A stretch of 64,000 nucleotides of DNA from Malania oleifera (Eukaryota; Streptophyta; Magnoliopsida; Santalales; Ximeniaceae). Position numbers and translations under genes: made by a program. Under the pieces are notes generated by a model that worked only from the letters and a program-made list of their open reading frames with translations, was not told where the DNA came from and did no database searches. Below are positions 11,281 to 22,386 of the stretch, in pieces (the first letter of the stretch is position 1; each line of letters opens with the position of its first letter). The DNA lies in NCBI RefSeq assembly GCF_029873635.1, contig NC_080417.1:27867682-27931681 (forward strand), in the 5' to 3' direction.

Positions 11281-11700
11281 GTGCTCACTGATTTTACAGC
11301 AGAAAGGTTCTCCGACTCATCCATTAAGCCAGACGTATGGACACTACATGTTGATGGGTCATCTAACGCTATTGGAGGGGGAGCTGGATTCATCCTTTCG
11401 GACCCTGATGGCACTGAAACTTTTTTCGCACTGAAGCTTGAGTTCACAGCAACCAACAACGATACGGAGTATGAAGCTTTGCTACAGGCCTGCGCTTGGC
11501 AGAAGTATTAGGGGTGGCACAAATCAAGGTATTGAGTGATTCTCAGCTGGTGGTAGAGCAGCTGAAAGGAGAATTTGAAGCTAGGGATCCAAGAATGAAG
11601 AAATATCTCGTCAAGGCCCAAAAATACGAGAGAGCATTCGTTCGGTTCGATATAGAACACGTACCAAGGGCAGAAAAAAAAAAAGGCCGACGCACTCGCG
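11281..11700 (+). pseudogene. RNase H domain of gypsy pol, frameshifted
   Basis: RNase H degrades the RNA strand of the DNA-RNA hybrid. The sequence has LHVDGSSNAIGGGAG, then a TEYEALL segment, then VLSDSQLVVEQLKG in another frame. These supply the usual D, E and D catalytic residues, split by a frameshift near 11490. A second shift occurs in the A-run near 11675, beside an EHVPRAEKKK end. Both shifts leave the domain recognisable but not translatable as one piece. Confidence 0.82.
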
Positions 11701-13054
11701 AAATTGGTCTCAGCGACTGGGGCGGAATGGAAAGACGCTATTTATCTGGAGCGAATAGGGAAACCATCATACGAGGAAGACAAAGTCAACTTAGTAGAGT
11801 CCAAAATCAACAAGAATGATTGGAGGGCGCCTTTGTTCCTATTTCTCCGGGACGGATCCTTACCAGAGAAAACAAGGAAGCTCGGAAGGTGAGAAGGAAA
11901 GCAGCAAGGTATACGCTGATAGGCCGGGAGCTGTACAGACGATCTCTAACATTGCCCTACATTCGTTATCTAAACGATGAGGAAAGGACATACGTACTAA
12001 GAGAAATCCACGAAGGAGTGTGTGGAAACCACCTTGCCAGTAGGGCCCTAGCCCACAAAGCCATGCGGCAGGGGTTTTATTGGCCTACAATGAAGAAAGA
12101 CGCGGTCAAGCTCATCAAGAAATGTGATAGATGTCAACGATGTGCAGCTGTACCACACGTCCCTCTAATTTACTCTCCCCTTTAACCAGTCCCTACCCCT
12201 TTGCACAGTGGGGAATAGACATCCTTGGACCTCTACTGCAGGCAACAGGTCAAAGAAAGTTTTTATTGGTAGCAATAGATTATTTCACTAAATGGGTAGA
12301 GGCTGAACCTCTAGCCACCATAACAGAGCGGAACATTACACGCTTCGTGTGGACATCAGTGGTTTGCTGCTACGGCATCCCCTGGGCGATAGTTACAGAC
12401 CACAGGAAGCAGTTCGACAACGATCGCTTCAAAAAGTTCTGTTCGGACCTATCTATTAAGCTCCTCTTCGCGTCAGTGGCGCACCCCCAGAGCAATGGAC
12501 AGGTAGAGAATATGAATTGGACAATACTGCATGGACTGAGGACGTGACTCGAATCCATGCAAGGTAGGTGGGCAGAGGAACTCCCTTCCCTTATATGGGC
12601 GTACCACACCACCAAGAGAGCAGCAACAGGGGAAACCCCTTTCATGCTTGTTTTTTGCGCAGAGGCAGTCATCCCAGCTGAGGTAGGGATACCCTCTTGG
12701 TGAAGGCAATACTTCAACGAGCAGACCAACAATGAGGAACTCAGATCAGAAATAGACCTGCTGGAAGAGAGGCAGGATCAGGCAAGTTTATAAGTTGCAG
12801 CGTACCAGCAGAGGGTAGCAAAGTACTACAACAATCGTGTCAAAGTGCGGAATTTCCAAGTAGGAGACTTAGTCCTAAGGAAGACGCGAAACAACCCGTC
12901 CGAGTCAAGGTCGCACAAGTTAAAGCCCAACTGGGAGGGCCCATACAGGGTCACAATAGAGATAAAACCAGGGACATACAAGTTGGAAGATGTAAGGGGG
13001 AAAGAAATTAAGAACACATGGAACTCGAAAATGTTTAAAAAATACTATTCTTAA
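11701..13054 (+). pseudogene. Integrase of the gypsy element, multiple breaks
   Basis: Integrase inserts element DNA into the host genome. The zinc-binding HHCC region is visible (HEGVCGNH then CDRCQRC, about 12010-12145). It is followed, after a frame change, by the catalytic core with WGIDILGP, IVTDHRKQF and HPQSNGQVEN, giving the D, D and E residues. The C-terminal part ends in a FQVGDLVLRK motif and a KPNWEGPYRVTIEI block. Breaks are a frameshift near 11865, a TAA after 12182, TGA at 12545-12547, TGA at 12701-12703 and TAA at 12791-12793. The three last are in the core frame. The terminal stop follows KMFKKYYS at 13054. Confidence 0.85.
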
Positions 13055-13155
13055 AAACCGTTTCTTGCAGTGCTGTACTAAAAGTATCCATTGCAATAGT
13101 TGCACTACATCAATAAAGTTTGAAAAATTCAAAATACAAGTTCGGTTCCTACAAA

Positions 13156-16100
13156 CTAGTTGGCTTTACTCCCCTCTCCAACTTCCTCCTCCTCCCCTTC
13201 TTCATCCTCCTCCAGATCTTCCACAGACTCAGGGCTCTTGTTGCCATAACCATGAGAGCTTACACCATCAAGAGGAAGCTTAGGATGTTTGGTCCTTACT
13301 TGATCCTAGCACCTCCTGAATCCCACTCGATAAGCTTTGGAGGTATCAATAACGAACAAGTTGGAGTCTTTATACTCCTTTACTGTAGTTCGGGAAGCAG
13401 TAGCAGCAGCAACAACTTCTCTGGCAGGTAGTTCCTCCCTACGAAGGCAATCGACCTCTGCTTGCAGAGCCCGCTCACGGACCTCGACCTCATGCAGTTC
13501 GTTTTGAGCAAGAACATACTTCTCCCGGGCATCGAGTGTCTACCGATACATCTCTGCAACCTTCTCCTCCTGGGCTAGAGCCATCGTCGCCAGCTGTGGA
13601 AGAATACAAAGTACGGAACAGTTAGCAAGACTATGTATAAGTCCAGAAGAATAAAGCCAGTTAAATAGACACCTGGTACGAGGTATGGCGGATCTTCGCC
13701 GAGAGAGCATCAGGAAGGTTGCACTGGGCCTGCACAAAATCCTCAGCGTGCACAGCTCGACGGAGAGCAGAGGCAGAATGGGTCGGCTCATGAAAAATCG
13801 CTTCAATTTGAGCCTGCGGGGTCGGAGGAGCAGTAGCATGGACCTCATCAGTAAGGGCGCTGGAATCACCTACGGTAGGTGCATCCCTTTGAGAGGATTC
13901 TGTTGACCTTATTGGTCACGCCCGGTTTTGATTATGACAAATACTCATTGTATCTAATGAGCGTTTGAGTTTTTGTTCAGGAATCAAGAATGATAAGATC
14001 AAGATGTGCACAAAAGCAAGAAAGGCTTGAAGACAATTTCATAACTCTTAATTGTAATAATGTTCAGTAAAATTGTCTGTAATAGTAATTAGGGTTCTTC
14101 GGTTTGTAATAAGCACACAAATCACAAACATGATTTAATTTGCAAGCTCAAACCGAACCGTAGAAAGACCTTAGGGTGAACCTTCGGTCGACCTTCAGTT
14201 GACCGACACCAGACTTTTTCGGTGATCTCAAATTGGACCCCAAAGTGACCTTAGGACACACACATATTCACATATATTTGTTAGGCACTTGAATAGGAAT
14301 TGTTTGGGTAGATACGGGACCGAAATGCACACTTGGTGGACTTTCGGTCGACCGGCCAATTCAGTTCAATTTGGCCCGGTCGACCGAAACCTGTCCGGGT
14401 CAACTATTTGACCCAGGCCCGGTCGACTGAGCCCTTATAGGTCATTTGACCTCGGTCGACCGAACCACCTGAGAGTCAACAGTTTGACCTCCCAGTCGAT
14501 CGACCAGATTTGTACTCCAACTACCTGGTCGACCGAGGGGTCTTAGGAGAATTCCCAGCGGTATGGTCGACCGAGCCATACAGTTCAAAAAGGCCCCGGT
14601 CGACCGAACCTCGGTGTTTTTAAAAATCGCCCTTGCCCGGTCGACCAACCACTCAGTTCAAAATGCCCCCGATCGACCGAGCTACTTGAGTCCCGGTCGA
14701 CCGAGACACTTTTGGTCAACCGGACCTCTCGGGTTGTTCCCATTTTTACCGTGGTTAATATTTTTCTAAACAGGGTTAAAATGCCTTAAACATCATTAAA
14801 CTTTTCTAAAAATACCCTATAGGTCCCCAACGGTCATATTTTCTCCCTTGCCTATATATACAAGTTCATTTGAGAAAATTAGGAGAGGATTAGCCACTTT
14901 GATTAGGGAAAATTCTTTGAAAATCCAAAACCCTATAATACTCATTCTTAAGCCTCCTACACTCATACTTACCTTCTCATACAAATTAAACCCTTTGTAA
15001 GTTGATTGAGTGCTAGTCTAAGTAGGTTTGCTCTCCCATTCATATTTGATTGTTTTATTATCCTTGAGAGCTAAACCTTGAGTATTCTAAGGGGACTTTA
15101 TTAATAAGTCTATCCTAAGAAAACTTTGATAGATCTTCTAAGATTTGCACCTCCATTGCAACATCTTAAGAAGATTGTAATTGTATTTTGGTTGCAAAAC
15201 ATTTTCAAATATCTACTGTGTTATTAATCTTGAAAATATTTGATGAGATATTTGCTAGTGTGATAAAATCTTTTTTGCAATACTCGTTAACTCATATATC
15301 TCTTGCTGAATACAAAGATTGAATATCCTTTTGCAAACCAAACTTATACGTTGCTAGAGCTTCATATACATATGTGTATTGAGAAAACTTGTTGATTGAA
15401 ATATATGAAGTCTGGATGATATCTTTGTTTGAGCACTTAGATTGAATATCCTGTGATACAAAGATCATTTAGGTTTGCACTCTCACGTACGCATTACACT
15501 GATAGTAAATCTATTTGAGAGTTGACATCTTAGACCACACTGAGCTTACATATTATTTCATATTTGTGGTGTATATTATTGCGCGAATTTGGGTACATAT
15601 CTGCTTTACTTGAAAGCACAATCACTGTACCATTTCAGTATAATACACATTGGTTGTATTTCCAGGCACGGGCCTGAAGAGGGAGACTGGCCCTGGAATA
15701 GTCCCAGATTGGCTTAGACCCGTTTAGGAAAGCTAGGTGCGTCATCCTGTTAAGGCGTGTAGGTTGAGGTCAGCCCCGCTAATTGACCTGGTTAAGGTTG
15801 AGGTCAACCCTGTGTTAATTTGACCTGGTTGTAAATGGTGCCGCTCCACCCTTAAGTGAGCTCTTAGTGCAATCCTCTAACTTGCGAGCTTGAGGCGGGG
15901 ACGTAGGCACGGTTGGCCGAACCCCGATAACATATCGTGTGTTCATTTATATTTCCGCACTTTATATTTGCCGCATATGTATGTTATGGGTGAATGATGC
16001 GTATGACTTAAATTTCACATTATACTTATCTACGCATTTGGAAATTGAATAGGCAGACCCTAGGTTGTGTATATACTGCTGTTTATCCGGTTCAACCTAG

Positions 16101-17137
16101 GTGATAAATTTTAAAATTCCAATTCACCCCCCCCTCTCTTGGGAATACACCAATTCTAACAGATTCTCCTTCAATTTCCCTTCTCTTCTTCCTACTCCTA
16201 CTCACCCTTTGCTTCCTAGCTTCTCCCATAAGAGATTTATACCTGGTGAAGTCCATATCTATAAGGATAAAAGAGAAAAGGAGTAAAAACACCAACAGTA
16301 GAGACAATATCTGAACATACACATATACATAATTAGGGGGAGGAATGACTTGAGGAAACGGGGCTGATCCCCCACTGCACAAGGGCATGCTCTTGGAGCA
16401 GCTCCTCATGAGGGATAATACCCTGTTCACCGAGGACACGAAGTTTTTTCAGGATGGCCTGCTCTTCGGGGGAAAGTCTGGGGAGGAGATGGCGCACCCG
16501 AACTACAAAGGAAAAAGGGATGAAAGGAGAAAAGATGAGTTAGACGGATAACCTACTAGAAAGCCCTGCAAAAGAGGGTGAAAAAAAGATAGACGACGTT
16601 ATCATCAAGAGGACAAGACCAGACAAAAGAGCCCGTGTAATTCAACTCTCCCGAGGCAAAGAAGTAACGAGTCTTCTAGTTATGGATGGAAGAACTGCCT
16701 AGTGAGAAAAGTTTATAGCCTGGTAGAGAGTTGAAATAATATAGCTCCTTCTCCGCAGAATGAGATCGCATTTGGAAACAACTTCTAAAAAGAGGAACTG
16801 TAGGCTGATGGCCCAAGAGCAGAAGCACGGCAAAACAGGTGAGCGAAAGATAAGAGTTCAGAACGAGTTAAGAAGGTGCTATGCGGTAAAAACGTAATAC
16901 GTTAGAGACAAAAGAGGGAAAAGGAAGCCTAAGACCCAAATCTAGATAATCGGTATAGAGGCAGAGCTCCTCGGAGCTTTGATCAAGAGCTGACTCGGAA
17001 GTAGATGGCAACCTAACAGTAATATTCGATGGTATGGCAAAAAAATAACGAATATTCTGCAGGTCAGAGGAGGTGAGGTCACAACAAGCGCTCCGAACTG
17101 TAGTAGGAACCCTTAAAGGCAGTGAGGAAGACTCCAT
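13156..17137 (-). pseudogene. Antisense gene of the Tat-like element (Transposase_28-like protein), split by a solo LTR
   Basis: On the minus strand downstream of pol a spliced protein gene can be followed. It starts at the ATG at 17137 (MESSSLPLRVPTTVRSACC). A conserved-looking segment follows (LPFPSFVSNVLRFYRIAPSQ; VPLFRSCFQMRSHSAEKELY) of the type Pfam calls putative gypsy-type transposon domain. It then has VRHLLPRLSPEEQAILKKL, an FTRYKSLMGEARKQR segment, an acidic low-complexity part, and a coiled coil (AQNELHEVEVRERAL). It ends at a TAG at 13156-13158. Intron-like gaps with GT...AG borders are seen near 16503-16556 (too short for a sure call), about 16260-16350, and 13593-13678. In-frame stops (for example in RYFF upstream context, and after MYR and RRC) show decay. 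The solo LTR at 13901-16161 interrupts it. Function is unknown; antisense ORFs at this position are known in Tat-group elements. Confidence 0.65.
13901..16161 (+). repeat. Sirevirus-like Ty1/copia solo LTR (B) inside the gypsy element
   Basis: 2,261 bp from TGTTGACCTT to TTCTAACA, flanked by the 5-bp target duplication GATTC (13896-13900 and 16162-16166), with no internal region, so a solo LTR. Contents in order: about twelve copies of GGTCGACCGA at 14186-14705; a promoter-like TATATATA near 14855; a conserved block at 15760-15935 (GTTGAGGTCAGCCCCG, GCGGGGACGTAGGCA, CCCCGATAACATATCGTGTG); and the end block AATTCACCCCCCCCTCTC. Sireviruses are established to carry palindromic arrays in 1-2.4-kb LTRs. 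The insertion is younger than the gypsy element that hosts it. Confidence 0.87.
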
Positions 17138-17757
17138 AGGGAAAACAAAGCCTGAACGAAACAATACCTATACCTAAGGATCAAACGAGCAAGCACCAGC
17201 AAAAACAAAGAGGAAAAGATGCCAAGACAGATCAAGACAGTAAAATTTCACACACAAACAGTTAGGCCATCTTACAAGAAAAGATCAAACATACAAAGCT
17301 AACGCAAGAACAACGAAGAACATGAAGAACAACAAAACAAAAATGCTATAGAGAGGGAAAGCGTACCTAGCACCAAATAGGGGACTTGTGGAATGAAGAA
17401 GAGAAGAGAAAGAAGGAGTCCTTTCAGAATGAAGACGAGTGCAGAATCAAAGAGTCCATTGGCCTTTATAAAGAGAGGAGGGCACGAATCCCTGTGGCGG
17501 GAATCTCAAGAATTTCCATTTACAAAAAGGATTGCGTCTCGAGGGAGGAAAAGGACACAGAAAATCTCTGACAAATGCACAGACGCGGCTTCTCAAGGAC
17601 AAACGCTGCCTCGGAAATACCACATCACCTCGGACACAGCGTTAGATGGATGACCATAAATGAGAACGTTTCCTCCAACCCACTTCCCAAGGTAGAACGC
17701 ATTTAAAACCTGCTTTTATTTATCTCCTGCAGGACAGAAGCGTGCAATGACGCCTCG

Positions 17758-18100
17758 GAAAGGTGAAACAACCAAAAGACGAGCACGACTCGTATGGCCA
17801 GAACAACCTAACAGATGAGCACGACTCATCAGGCGAATAGGCCAAACTGACGAGCACGAATCGTGAGGCCAGAACAACCCAACAGATGAGCACGACTCAT
17901 CAGGCGGACGGGCCAAACTGACGAGCACGACTTGTAAGGCCAGAATAACCCAACAGATGAGCATGACTCATCAGGCGGACGGGCCAAACTGACGAGCACG
18001 ACTCGTGAGGCCAGAACTTCCAAGAAGAGGAGCAGGCTCAAGTAGACGCAAAGGCCTAAATAACGAGCATGACTTGTAAGGCCAAACAGCCGTGCAGGAC
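17758..18100. repeat. Tandem array of about 71-bp units in the gypsy 3' region
   Basis: Unit starts GACGAGCACGA fall at 17779, 17849, 17920 and 17991 (spacing 70, 71, 71), with a degenerate fifth unit to about 18090. Each unit is itself a dimer of a roughly 35-bp half: GACGAGCACGACTCGT alternates with GATGAGCACGACTCATC, and both are imperfect palindromes. Long minus-strand frames here are by-products of the repetition. Confidence 0.88.
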
Positions 18101-18104
18101 AGAT

Positions 18105-19310
18105 AGCTCGACCAATGTCCCTCCATGGGACAGGTCGAACTAATTCCTTTCACGGAGTCGGAGAACTCCGCCAATTTCCCTCCATGGGGACAGATTGACA
18201 AATCCCCTTCATAAAGCAGGTCGAACAGGTTGGTATATCTACTCTCAATGTGCAGGTCGGACAACTCGGTCAGGTTCCCTTCATGGTACAGGTCAGAAAA
18301 ATTCCTTCCATGGGACAGGTCGTTCAAGCTTCACTCCAGGGAAAAGGACGGACAGCTTGGTCAAATTCCCTCATTGCAATAGCTCAGCCCGAGCAACTCT
18401 TGAAAGAGCTCGGACGAAGCAGCTCGGCACGAACAACTCAGCAAAATAGCTCAGCCTGAGCAACTCTTCAAAGAGCTCGAACAAAACAGCTCAGCCCGAG
18501 CAACTCTTGAAAGAGCTCGGATGAAACAGCTTGGCCCGAGAAGCTTGGCTAAATAGCTCGGCACGAGGAGAGCTCGACACAAACAGCTCAGCACGAGCAG
18601 CTTGGCAAAACAGCTCAGCCTGAGCAACTCTTGAAAGAGCTCGGACGAAATAGCTCGGCCCGAGAAGCTTGGCTAAACAGCTCGACACAAACAACTTGGC
18701 AAAACAGCTCAGCCCGAGCAACTCTTGAAAGAGCCCGGAATAAAATAGCTCGGCCCGAGAAGCTTGGCTAAACAGCTCGGCACGAGGAGCTCGGCAAAAA
18801 CAGCTCGGCCCGAGCAAACTCTTCACAGAGCTCGGACAAAATAGCTCGGCATACACAGTTCGGCAAAACAGCTAAGCTCGAGCAACTCTTGAAAGAGCCC
18901 GGACCAAACAGCTCGGCCTGAGAAGCTTGGCTAAATAGCTCGGCATCAGGAGCTCGACACAAACAGCTTGGCACGAGCATCTCGGCAAAACAGCTCGGCC
19001 TAAGCAAACTCTTCACAAAGCTCGGACAAAACAGCTCGGCACACACAGTTCAGCAAAACAGCTCGGGCCGAGCATTTATTCAAAAAGTTCGGACAAAGTA
19101 GCTCGGCCCGAGCAACTCTTGAAAGAGCTCAGATGAAACAGCTCGGCCCGAGAAGCTTGGCTGAACAGCTCGGCACGAGGACCACGGCGAAACAGCTCAG
19201 CAGCTTGGCACGAAAGGCTCCGCTAACAGCTCGGCGCGAGCAGCTCTGCAAAACGGCTCGACAAAACAGCTCGGAAGCTCTGCACGAGGAGCTCAGCACA
19301 AACTGCTCAA
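18105..19310. repeat. Complex satellite-like arrays in the gypsy 3' region
   Basis: Two further arrays follow the 71-bp array. 18105-18370 repeats a 30-40-bp motif of the form TCCATGGGACAGGTCGAAC. 18370-19310 is an irregular array built from AGCTCGGCCCGAG, AAGCTTGGCTAAACAGCTCGG and GCAACTCTTGAAAGAGCTCGG in varying order. Such hypervariable tandem repeats between pol and the 3' LTR are established for Ogre/Tat elements and can seed genomic satellites. No coding role is proposed. Confidence 0.85.
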
Positions 19311-19429
19311 CTAAAAAAAAAAAGAGGGAAGGAACAAGATGGGGCGCTAAACCCTCTAAAGGGAAAGATGCAGACAAAACCATTATTCAAAATTCTACCT
19401 AGAAATTTGAAACTGAAGGGAGGGACAAC

Positions 19430-19862
19430 TGATATGCCCATAATAATTTAGCTAATGAGGACAGGTCAACGCCTATCTCACACTTTCTCCGGGTCTGACA
19501 TTCGAACGAGTGATTAGCTTCGACCCAATAAAGAGGAGGAGAGATCCACGCCAATGCCCTTAATATCCGAGTAATAGACGCACGCACTTATTGCTAGAGA
19601 GCGATTCACGCCCTCGTGCAATAAGTGCGAGCCAACCAACGGTCAACTCAAGCCCCTATAAGAAGGGATTTGGAGAAAAGGCAAAGGTAAGTCACAAAAC
19701 ACTATTCTACTGTTGCGTTTAGCCTCCCTAAAAGTGTTCCTCTTACTTAGGCATCGGAGAGATCCCCCGGAGTACACCCCGGGTCCTCCAAGCCTTTCTT
19801 CTCTTCCTCTTTCAGGTCAACGAGAGTCGAAGGAGCATCCCTACTATTTTTATCCTGCAACA
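19430..19862 (+). repeat. 3' LTR of the Tat-like gypsy element
   Basis: 433 bp, TGATATGCCC to TCCTGCAACA, preceded by the purine-rich tract GAAGGGAGGGACAAC and followed by the TATAT target duplication. It is colinear with the 5' LTR. Confidence 0.93.
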
Positions 19863-19931
19863 TATATATATATATATATAAATATATATAAAATAAATTC
19901 ATCACATTTAATAAAAAAGAGTCTTTAAAAA

Positions 19932-21397
19932 TAGAGGTGGCAAAATGGGTTCACGGATCGGGTTCGGACGAGTCGTGAACAAGTCGGGGCTAAACGGATT
20001 CGGGTTCGTGTTAACCTGTTTATAAACAGGTCACAACCATCTAAACCCTAACCCGCCCGTTTAATAAACAAGCGAGTCACGAGTTACCCATTAAAAAAAT
20101 AATTTATTTATTTTAATTTTTTTTAAACATTTCATATAAAATGACATGTTTTTCTTTAAAAAAAAAACACTCCATTTTATTTATTAATATCTAAATAAAG
20201 AGAACATAAAATGTAAAAAATAATACATCTCTTTAATTAATAATTATTTTTACAAAATGTAAAATTTAAAAAGAAAAACATCTATAAAAGTATGCATAAT
20301 ACATGCATAAAATATTTACATTCAAAGCTAAATTTAAAATATTTAATAAGTTCATTCATAATTCATATTTTTTTTTAATTCATACATTATGCATAATACA
20401 TGCATCAAATATTAAAGTCCCACAATCAAAACATAATCTTAAAAAAATATAACATGAATATAGCTAAATATTTACATACAAAACTCAATTTAAATGAGTT
20501 CCATAATTCAACTTCAAGAAAAAAAGTATGAAAATCATAAAAATCCACAAGATTACAAAAAACAACAAAAAAGCTTAATTAGTCATGATTGTTTGTAGAA
20601 GCTTCTCCCGAATAATTAATCAAAATATTTTCAAATTTAACTTCTAATTGTTCAGCTTCTTCTCTCTTCACTTGGATCCACTACAATGACAAAATAAATA
20701 CATAACAAATAAGAAACGATAACAATTGACAAAGGATGTGAAAGTAAAGAAAAATTAAATCATAAATTTATAGATAATTTAAAAAATTTTAATGATAAAT
20801 TTGTTGTAGTTTTATTAATAATTTAAAAATTAAATTTTAAATTTACAGATAACTTATTAAAATAGTAATTATTATATTTAATAATAATAATAAAATCATA
20901 TATGCATGCTATATATATGGAAGAAAATTGCAAAGTGAATTTTATACTATGCATAGCAGCAGTGGCTGCTAAAAACCAATTCCAACCTTCAAATTGAAAT
21001 CCCAGAAACCACAATTTAATCAGCAATGTCAGATTAAAAATTAATAGACAAAACAACTAAAATTAATAAATAATCAGTGTGAGAATAACTAATAAGCAAC
21101 TTGGAGTTTCGGAGAGAACAAAACCTGTGTGATTCGAGTTCGTGCACTTGAGCAAAGTTGATCTCTTCTATAGTTGAAATAGTGAAACTCTTCGCCCTAG
21201 AAGCTACTCTGGAACACATCATGATTCATCAAAGGATCTATGAATAAACAACCCAGAAATGCAATCGAAAACCCAAAAAATCAAAAAATCAAAACTCACC
21301 TCCATCTCTACAGTAGATCTACGTCTCTAGGAGTTTGGGACCCGAAGGCCAAAATGAATTCCAAACAAAACTATAGATATCCACCGACAAGGTGAAC
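19932..21397 (-). mobile_element. Remnant of a hAT-type transposon
   Basis: The left end TAGAGGTGGCAAAATGGG (19932 on) is a typical hAT terminus and is followed by subterminal GGGTTCG/CGGGTT-type repeats to about 20090. On the minus strand, an exon-like segment follows a splice acceptor (TTTGTCATTGTAG at about 20680). It reads WIQVKREEAEQLEVKFENIL and stops near 20577, which looks like the last exon of a protein gene. Further possible exons lie at about 21140-21300, but no catalytic motifs are visible. No matching right terminus was found before the LTR that starts at 21398, so the element is truncated. Assignment to hAT rests mainly on the terminus. Confidence 0.45.
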
Positions 21398-21733
21398 TGT
21401 AGGAACCTGAACCGCGATATATGGAATAAATAAATAAGAGAAGGGTAAAATAGTAATTGAGCAGGCTTCGTCGATAAAGCTGGACTTCGTCGATGAGGAC
21501 CCTTCTATTGCTTGGCGACGAAATGCAAGTGCTCGTCGACGAGGAGAAACCGAGGGGTTTCGGGAAATCCGAAAATCTCAGGCTCGTCAACGAAGCGGTG
21601 TCAATGAGGCCACCACTTCGTCGACGAACTCCCTTCGTTGACTTTTCGACGAAGATGCCGCCTCATCAACAAGGTTGGCCAAGTCAAAGGGCTATAAATA
21701 TTTTTTCCATTGCTTAGAAGCTAAGAAATAAAA

Positions 21734-21786
<53 letters not shown>

Positions 21787-22386
21787 GGAACTAGAACTCC
21801 ACTCTCTCTCTCTAGATTTCTGCGACGTACGTTGCTAGAATCGATGATCCGACGTTACTATGAGGATCAGGGAAGAATTCTCTTCGAGATTTGTGGAACG
21901 GATCTTCGTTTTGGGCATTTTCGGATTTTTCCTTAAAATCAACGTAAGACTCGATTTTCAATTCTGTTTCGATAGTTATGTAGGTAATAAAATTGTGAGT
22001 ATGTTCTGTACTGTGGTTTATAGTTTTTGGGAACTCAGTTCGCGGTTTAGGATCCGTAGAGTACAGGTTTGGATTTTTGGGGAAAGATAAGGGGATTCTA
22101 TTTTTGTCGGCTATTTTCGAAATCGGACTCGGTAGAATTGTGATTCACAGTCATGTGTGTGTTTTGGTTACTCATTTGGGAAAATCTAATGGGTAAAATT
22201 ATGGGTTTTTCATGTTACAGTTTTGGGAAAAAGGGGGCATTGGGTTGCATCCCTGATTTTGTTGGAAAACCATGAATATATTGTGATATATATTATGTAA
22301 TAGGGATGACCATGCCTTGACTTGTTTAAACTGTATATTTTTGGGAAATCATGATTTTAGATTACCAAATGGGTGTGGATTGTTTG
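21398..22386 (+). repeat. LTR fragment with CGTCGACGA palindromes (J)
   Basis: It starts TGTAGGAACCTGAACC and has a region (21465-21670) with about eight variants of TTCGTCGACGAA. It then has a TATA-like CTATAAATATTTTT at about 21691, a 45-bp (CT)n tract (21738-21785), and a leader-like downstream stretch. The arrangement is that of U3, promoter and R/U5 of an LTR. It is interrupted at 22387 by the Sirevirus-like LTR C. No coding sequence or partner LTR is seen, so the family is not assigned. Confidence 0.55.

Larger units (their letters stand above)
7283..19862 (+). mobile_element. Full-length Tat-like Ty3/gypsy LTR retrotransposon, inactivated
   Basis: A 12,580-bp element with two 433-bp LTRs, flanked by TATAT at 7278-7282 and 19863-19867 inside a (TA)n tract. 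Plus-strand order is LTR, primer-binding site, gag, protease, reverse transcriptase, RNase H, integrase, long 3' region, polypurine tract (about 19416-19429), LTR. RT before integrase makes it Ty3/gypsy. The FHRDHGH knuckle, protease DNGSS, a long 3' region with an antisense gene, and tandem arrays point to the Tat/Ogre group. By eye the LTRs differ at 13 of 433 positions with no indels (about 3%). That is about one million years if the commonly used rice rate of 1.3e-8 per site per year applies. Coding regions carry many stops and frameshifts, so this copy cannot supply its own proteins. Confidence 0.92.

Noticed and set aside
13120-13431. Plus-strand open frames downstream of integrase as an extra element gene
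   Set aside because: The minus strand of the same region encodes the more coherent coiled-coil end of the antisense gene.
17716-19383. Long minus-strand frames with repeated AELF and CSSV motifs that look like repeat proteins
   Set aside because: They follow the tandem DNA arrays of the gypsy 3' region, occur in several frames, and lack a conserved start.
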